The notes under the pieces are model-generated. The model worked only from the letters and a program-made list of their open reading frames with translations. It ran no database searches and was not told where the DNA came from. A stretch of 20,601 bases of DNA from JAAYCI01 sp964367945 (GTDB lineage: Bacteria; Bacillota; Clostridia; Oscillospirales; Ruminococcaceae), in contig CAYIZZ010000028.1 in assembly GCA_964367945.1 (NCBI GenBank), positions 1 to 20,601 of the forward strand, read 5' to 3'. Positions 17,283-20,601 of this stretch are shown here, piece after piece. Within the stretch, counting starts at the first letter, position 1. Every line of letters starts with the position of its first letter. Both the position numbers and the translations under genes were made by a program.

Positions 17283-17313
17283 AGGTAACAGGTATTTTTG
17301 CTGTTACCTTTTT
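17283..17313 (+). terminator. Rho-independent terminator after the polysaccharide cluster
   Basis: AGGTAACAG (17283-17291) and CTGTTACCT (17301-17309) form a perfect 9-pair stem with a 9-base loop, running straight into TTTTT (17309-17313). It is oriented to stop + strand transcripts 230 bases after the last cluster gene. Its 5' arm can instead pair with 17256-17265, which would prevent termination. Confidence 0.7.
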
Positions 17314-17464
17314 GTGTTTTAGCTTGTATATTTTTATGAATTTTGATAATTTATTTTATGGAGTTAGTGTTACCTCATGCCCTAAATTCGCTTACAAGAG
17401 TTCAAATCCCGTTAAACGGCTTTGGACAGTCGGTTTTTGTCATGCTCATATTTTGCAAAAAAAC

Positions 17465-17538
17465 ACACCAAAATGTCCTCTAAAGCTTGTGATACTGCGA
17501 GTTTTCACTCACTCCTCACAAGGGGAGCATTTTGGTGT
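17465..17538. repeat. Long nested inverted repeat
   Basis: ACACCAAAATG (17465-17475) is the exact reverse complement of CATTTTGGTGT (17528-17538). Nested inside are CTTGTGA (17486-17492) with TCACAAG (17516-17522), and GAGT (17499-17502) with ACTC (17507-17510). All three are co-linear, so the 74 bases can fold into one interrupted hairpin. No flanking target duplication is obvious. It could be a small palindromic repeat element, a structured RNA, or a recombination-related site. Confidence 0.5.
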
Positions 17539-17594
17539 AAACCTTTTAGCGAGAGTGCTGTTATAGGAATCACCTGAAAATACACATAAACATT

Positions 17595-17622
17595 AAAAAG
17601 ACACCGGACTGTATCCGATGTC
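17595..17622 (-). terminator. Second, distal terminator for the recombinase operon
   Basis: Read on the - strand, GACATCGG, a 7-base loop and CCGGTGTC form an 8-base stem with one mismatch, followed by TTTTT (17599-17595). It is the unit 1 counterpart of the terminator at 17692-17721. Confidence 0.55.
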
Positions 17623-17691
17623 AATTGGGTGCAGCGTCACGCTACTGGTTAGAGTGTTTTTATAGGAACCGCCTAAAATATACTCATACAT

Positions 17692-17721
17692 AAAAAAAGA
17701 CACCGAGCTTTACTCGATGCC
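17692..17721 (-). terminator. Rho-independent terminator of the recombinase gene
   Basis: On the - strand, GGCATCGAG, a 5-base loop and CTCGGTGTC form a stem with two mismatches, followed by seven T (17698-17692). It lies 16 bases beyond the recombinase stop codon, and faces the + strand transcripts coming from the polysaccharide cluster. Confidence 0.65.
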
Positions 17722-17730
17722 TGATTGGGT

Positions 17731-17745
17731 CCAGCGTCACGCTGG
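17731..17745. repeat. Palindrome spanning the recombinase stop codon
   Basis: CCAGCGTCACGCTGG is a perfect 7-base inverted repeat around one central base, and contains the TGA stop (17737-17739 on the - strand). Unit 1 of the tandem repeat keeps the inner AGCGTCACGCT (17633-17643). It may be chance, or part of a recombinase recognition or junction site. Confidence 0.4.
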
Positions 17746-19206
17746 TGGTGGAGCACCGGCACATAAATCCGAAACTTCTTGTATTTCCTCTAACGACAGC
17801 GATTTCGTGCCGTCCTTATAGTTGAATGTAAAAACTATCTTGTCATCATACAGATAGATGCTATTCACAAAACTATCAATCAGCCTTTGTCGTTGCTCGC
17901 AGTTTGTAACATCAGTCTGCCTAAACTTCTCAAGCCAAAACTGTATTTGCTCTTTTGAAAGCAATGGCTTTTGAATTTCTTCGTTTATCAGCGACACTTC
18001 AAGTTCGCTTTTGCGGTTCTCCAGTTCCTCTAATCGCTGTTTGGTCGATGAGGTCAAAACTCCCTCTTGAATTGCGTTAAGCATATTGTCGATTGACCGA
18101 CTAACTTCTTCAATCTGCTTTTTGAGTAGCGGTATACTTGTGTTCTCTTTCTTTTGCAAATCAAAAAGCATATCGGTGAGCCTTAGAATAACCTTATCGT
18201 CCATCAGCATATCCATTTTCTTTTTAATGACAACATCCTCAATCCATGCTTTGCGAACAAACTTTTTGTCACAACTTTTTCGTCTTTTGGCATTAGAACA
18301 TTTGTAGTATTGGTGGAAACCGCCATGCCTACCTGTTCCGCTCTCGTCGACCATAAATGCACCGCACTTGCCGCAAAACAGCTTCGTAGTGAGCAGGTAA
18401 AATTCATCTTTAGCCTTTGCCCTTGCCGGGGCTTTTTTGTTTTTTGCCATTCGCTCTTGAACAAGGTCAAACAACTCATTAGGAACAATTTGTGGCACTC
18501 CGTTTTCATGGACTATATCACGATATTTGTACTCGCCAATATAACGGCGGTTTTTCAAAAGTTTCTTCGCTGCATCAAATCTTAAAGGCTTCTTTCTGAA
18601 AGTAGTCACGCCCTTAGAGTTCATAAAGTTGACAATATCTTGAATATTCCCACCCTCTGAATATCTTTGAAACGCTTCCAAAACTATTGGTGCAGTAAGT
18701 GGGTCAATCTGAAAATGTTGCTCGCTGTCTATGGTGTAACCTATCGGGACACCGCCACCGTTATATTTGCATTTTAAGGCATTTTCTGTAAGCCCTCTTG
18801 TGATTTTTTCCGACAGTTCAACAGAGTAAAACTCGGCATAACCCTCAAGCAGACTTTCGAGCAGAATACCTGTACTATCATCTGAAATTCTTTCGGTAAC
18901 AGATAAAACCTTAACGCCATTTTTTCGCAGGATTGCTTTGTTGTGAGCACTGTCGTAACGGTTACGAGAAAAGCGGTCGAGCTTCCACACAAGCACAATA
19001 TCAAAGAGTTGCTTGTTGCTGTCTTTTATCATACGTTGAAACTCGGGGCGGTTGTCGGTCTTTGCCGACAATGCCCTGTCGATGTAACTGCTTAAAATTG
19101 TGATGCCGCTTTTCTCGGCATATTTCTTGCACTCACGAAGTTGCCCCTCGATGCTTTCTTCACGCTGACTGTCTGAGCTGTACCTCGCATAAATCACGGC
19201 TTTCAT
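17737..19206 (-). CDS. Large serine recombinase (site-specific integrase/resolvase family)
   Basis: 489 residues that cut and rejoin DNA to insert or excise a mobile element. The catalytic resolvase domain opens MKAVIYARYSSDSQREESIE with nucleophile S10 and R8 nearby, continues through VLVWKLDRFSRNRYDS (71-86) and ends about residue 140. A recombinase domain follows (GGVPIGYTID at 151-160, KLLKNRRYIGEY at 215-226). The zinc ribbon has C278 and C281 (CGKCG) with C303 and C312. A coiled coil lies at about 346-412, then a C-terminal domain ending GAPPPA. All expected parts are intact, so it is probably active. Its ATG overlaps the XRE stop in ATGA (19203-19206), and a GGCGGTGA inside the XRE gene acts as a weak SD. 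Base composition is clearly higher in GC than the polysaccharide genes. Confidence 0.95.
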   Translation of the reverse strand: MKAVIYARYSSDSQREESIEGQLRECKKYAEKSGITILSSYIDRALSAKTDNRPEFQRMIKDSNKQLFDIVLVWKLDRFSRNRYDSAHNKAILRKNGVKVLSVTERISDDSTGILLESLLEGYAEFYSVELSEKITRGLTENALKCKYNGGGVPIGYTIDSEQHFQIDPLTAPIVLEAFQRYSEGGNIQDIVNFMNSKGVTTFRKKPLRFDAAKKLLKNRRYIGEYKYRDIVHENGVPQIVPNELFDLVQERMAKNKKAPARAKAKDEFYLLTTKLFCGKCGAFMVDESGTGRHGGFHQYYKCSNAKRRKSCDKKFVRKAWIEDVVIKKKMDMLMDDKVILRLTDMLFDLQKKENTSIPLLKKQIEEVSRSIDNMLNAIQEGVLTSSTKQRLEELENRKSELEVSLINEEIQKPLLSKEQIQFWLEKFRQTDVTNCEQRQRLIDSFVNSIYLYDDKIVFTFNYKDGTKSLSLEEIQEVSDLCAGAPPPA

Positions 19207-19562
19207 TCTGCATCACCGCCCGTCATCATCTGAAAAAGCGTTTCTTTCATCTTGGTGCTGACAGGTGAATTTGGGTCAAAACACATCTCAATAAACTGCT
19301 TCACTTGGTCGTTGTTGGTCGCTATTTTGGGCTTGTATTCATAAGTCGTGCCTTGCGGCTTATCTGTCCTTGCGAATATATAATCCATCGACACATCGAA
19401 GTAATCGGCATAGGCACGAAACAGTTTGACGGTCGGTGTGGCATTTCCGCTTTCGTAACGGTTAAGGCTCGATTGCGTAGAGCCTAAAAGCTCTGCTAAC
19501 TTCGCTTGCGACATCATTGCACTTTCACGCAAAGTGCGAAGTCTTTTACCCACTTCTTTCAT
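19203..19562 (-). CDS. XRE-family transcriptional regulator
   Basis: 119 residues. The N-terminal helix-turn-helix (about 5-62) reads GKRLRTLRESAMMSQAKLAE then LLGSTQSSLNRYESGNATPT, a standard Cro/CI-type domain: Q19 and S31-S32 start the two recognition-region helices, and YESGNATP is the usual turn after helix 4. Residues 60-119 are a short dimerisation-type tail without a peptidase domain, so it is not a LexA/ImmA-cleaved repressor of the classic kind. ATG 19562 follows AAGGAGGTG (19569-19577) with ideal spacing. It is the first gene of an operon with the recombinase and probably represses both through the palindrome that overlaps its own -10 box. Confidence 0.9.
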   Translation of the reverse strand: MKEVGKRLRTLRESAMMSQAKLAELLGSTQSSLNRYESGNATPTVKLFRAYADYFDVSMDYIFARTDKPQGTTYEYKPKIATNNDQVKQFIEMCFDPNSPVSTKMKETLFQMMTGGDAE

Positions 19563-19576
19563 CTAAAACACCTCCT

Positions 19577-19604
19577 TATCGGGTTGATTTTATTGTACCC
19601 GATA
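19577..19604. promoter_or_regulatory. Palindromic operator over the XRE promoter
   Basis: TATCGGGT (19577-19584) and ACCCGATA (19597-19604) are exact inverted repeats 12 bases apart. They bracket the transcription start, and one arm overlaps the -10 box, the normal place for an autorepressor site. A second, shorter palindrome, TTTTGC (19626-19631) with GCAAAA (19639-19644), lies just upstream of the -35 box and could be another binding site. Confidence 0.6.
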
Positions 19605-19620
19605 TTTGAATAAACGCCAA
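19592..19620 (-). promoter_or_regulatory. Sigma-A type promoter of the XRE-recombinase operon
   Basis: On the - strand, TTGGCG (19620-19615) and TACAAT (19597-19592) are separated by exactly 17 bases. Transcription should begin about 19585, giving a short leader with the AAGGAGGTG ribosome binding site. Confidence 0.65.
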
Positions 19621-19739
19621 TCCTGTTTTGCATAATACGCAAAATAAAAATGAATAACAATTTTCTTTTTTCACCCTCGTGAGTATCGTAAAAATCGACT
19701 ATATTGTTCGTCTTTCAGCACTCGTAAGAGGGCGTGGTT

Positions 19740-19891
19740 CGCACGGATTTTCCGTGCGTATAAATTTTGAAAACTGCTTCAAAATTTACGGGGTTTGGGG
19801 TCGCCCCAACAAGTGGCAAACAGGCAAGTGGCACACCACATGCCCTGCTTGCCAATTTGCAAGGTGTGTACAACCTTGCCCTGCTTGCCAC
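19740..19891. repeat. Palindrome-rich non-coding region
   Basis: The 343-base gap 19563-19905 has no credible gene, but its left-hand part holds the operon promoter and its right-hand part is packed with dyads: CGCACGGA/TCCGTGCG (19740-19758, 8 pairs, 3-base loop), an 11-pair perfect stem at 19761-19771/19778-19788, TTGGGG/CCCCAA (19795-19809), and GCAAGGT/ACCTTGC (19859-19879). TGCCCTGCTTGCC occurs twice exactly (19841-19853 and 19877-19889), and GTGGCAAACAGGCAAG (19813-19828) is its near-complement. None has a T-run, so these are not terminators. Such packing fits an origin of transfer, a replication or recombination site, or a structured RNA. Confidence 0.55.
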
Positions 19892-19905
19892 GATAAAATA
19901 GATTA

Positions 19906-20601
19906 CTAATCAAGATTTTCTTCTATTTCAAAATCGTCTGAATAAATCGTTTCACTTGATAGCGATTGCCTAAATTCTTCTGCCATCATAGTTCTATTGA
20001 ATTCAGCAGTAGGTTGCAATTCTAAAACGATTTTTTCTATCTCTTCGATGGAAACGGTGAAAAATTCTTTTCTGCGATTTACTTTATTAAGTCTGCAATC
20101 GTTTAGTATATTGTGCAATTTTGTTTCTAAGCCAACAGCATCATCTGAGAAGATAAAACTGTGCACATCAAATCTGAAGGGAACGCTGGCATCTCCTAAC
20201 TCGTTAACTCTATCTATCGCCTCTAATCGTCTAGTCATACCAACTTTAAAAACATTTTCGCCAAAAGAGCCTAAGTTGCTAATAATATAAACTGTTCCTG
20301 CCTTACCATTTTGTAAATTCGCAATTTCTTCTTTTTTTACAGCAACATTTGATAATTGTACTTCAAGTTCAAGCAATCTTTTTTTCAACAATTCAATTTC
20401 ATTTCGGTCAGATGAAATATTAAGTTGTTCATTCACTTTAGCCATTTCACTTGAATATTTTTCTTCTTCTTTTTCTATTTTCTTTCTTTCGACTTCAAGT
20501 GCTTTACGTTCTTCTGTTTCCTGTCGCATTTGAGCTTTTAGTGCAAGTTGCTCTTGTTTAGCTTGTTCTTTTTTTACATAATAATTGTATTCGATTTTTA
20601 T
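19906..20601 (-). CDS. Coiled-coil T5orf172 (GIY-YIG-like) protein, 5' end beyond the window
   Basis: The frame is open through the right edge (codons before the internal ATG at 20529 read IKIEYNYYVKKEQAKQEQLA), so the gene is truncated by the window; only the last 231 residues are seen. They start with a long charged coiled coil of about 95 residues (KIEKEEEKYSSEMAKVNEQL and following), then a T5orf172 domain beginning VYIISNLGSFGENVFKVGMT, then RRLEAIDRVNELGDASVPFR and RKEFFTVSIEEIEKIVLEL. The whole matches the C-terminal half of proteins with a DUF4041 domain plus T5orf172, common on phages and mobile elements. The domain is related to GIY-YIG nucleases, so a DNA-directed or defence role is possible but unproven. 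It ends in TAG and is separated from the XRE operon by the palindrome-rich gap. Confidence 0.85.
   Translation of the reverse strand: MKIEYNYYVKKEQAKQEQLALKAQMRQETEERKALEVERKKIEKEEEKYSSEMAKVNEQLNISSDRNEIELLKKRLLELEVQLSNVAVKKEEIANLQNGKAGTVYIISNLGSFGENVFKVGMTRRLEAIDRVNELGDASVPFRFDVHSFIFSDDAVGLETKLHNILNDCRLNKVNRRKEFFTVSIEEIEKIVLELQPTAEFNRTMMAEEFRQSLSSETIYSDDFEIEENLD

Larger units (their letters stand above)
17552..17750. repeat. Imperfect tandem repeat of about 100 bases covering the recombinase 3' end
   Basis: Unit 1 (about 17552-17650) and unit 2 (about 17651-17750) align nearly end to end with a 99-100 base period. Shared blocks are AGAGTG, TATAGGAA, AAAAAGACACCG, ATTGGGT and CAGCGTCACGCT. 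Unit 2 holds the stop codon, last codons and terminator of the recombinase gene; unit 1 is a diverged copy carrying the equivalent stop-codon region and terminator. This looks like the remnant of a second recombinase 3' end or of an element junction. Confidence 0.65.

Noticed and set aside
17396..17420. GTTCAAATC resembling a tRNA T-loop, a common integration target
   Set aside because: The flanking stem pairs in only three of five positions, and no acceptor, anticodon arm or CCA is found.
17186..17566. 126-codon ORF on the + strand in the gap after the cluster
   Set aside because: It starts with GTG without an SD, runs through the terminator and the nested palindrome, and resembles translated repeat DNA rather than a protein.
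19679..19909. 76-codon ORF on the + strand over the palindrome-rich region
   Set aside because: It is made of the inverted repeats, has no SD, and is GC-skewed by the dyads rather than by coding.
1..20601. CRISPR array or rRNA/tRNA genes
   Set aside because: No regularly spaced short repeats beyond the two- to three-copy motifs described, and no rRNA or tRNA sequence recognised.

Overview
The window reads as a low-GC Gram-positive genome, most likely a Clostridia-type member of the Bacillota. The basis is AT-rich coding sequence, strong AGGAGG-type ribosome binding sites, short intergenic gaps, and gene families typical of Clostridia glycan clusters and Clostridia mobile elements. The species cannot be named from the sequence alone.

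Positions 497-17053 (+ strand) form one long, co-oriented cluster for a cell-surface or extracellular polysaccharide. In order it holds: a Wzy-like polymerase/ligase membrane protein; a GT4-type glycosyltransferase; a multi-pass membrane protein split by an in-frame TAG; a second GT4; a polysaccharide pyruvyl transferase; a Wzx/MATE-type flippase; a MenD-like thiamine-diphosphate enzyme; an extended-SDR NAD-dependent epimerase/dehydratase; a third GT4; a GT-C (GT39-like) membrane glycosyltransferase; an MBOAT O-acyltransferase; and a membrane-anchored SGNH-type protein. Inferred logic: repeat units are built by the GT4 enzymes, modified by pyruvyl transfer and probably by an unusual sugar made by the TPP enzyme/SDR pair, flipped by Wzx, polymerised by Wzy, and O-acylated outside by the MBOAT/SGNH pair. 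No initiating phosphoglycosyltransferase or chain-length regulator is present, so the cluster probably continues to the left or uses genes elsewhere.

Positions 17054-17736 carry no convincing protein gene but are dense in structure: a possible 22-codon leader, an attenuator-like set of mutually exclusive stems ending in a terminator, a long nested stem-loop, and an imperfect tandem duplication of about 100 bp that includes the 3' end and terminator of the neighbouring recombinase gene.

Positions 17737-20601 (- strand) are a mobile-element module with higher GC than the cluster: a large serine recombinase translationally coupled (ATGA overlap) to an XRE regulator, a clear promoter with a palindromic operator, a 250-base palindrome-rich non-coding stretch, and the C-terminal part of a coiled-coil plus T5orf172 (GIY-YIG-like) protein that runs off the right edge. 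This looks like the end of an integrated element inserted just downstream of the polysaccharide cluster.

The most interesting items are the MenD-like enzyme, which keeps the TPP machinery but has lost the arginines that MenD uses to hold isochorismate and 2-oxoglutarate-derived groups, and the two non-coding structured regions flanking the recombinase operon.
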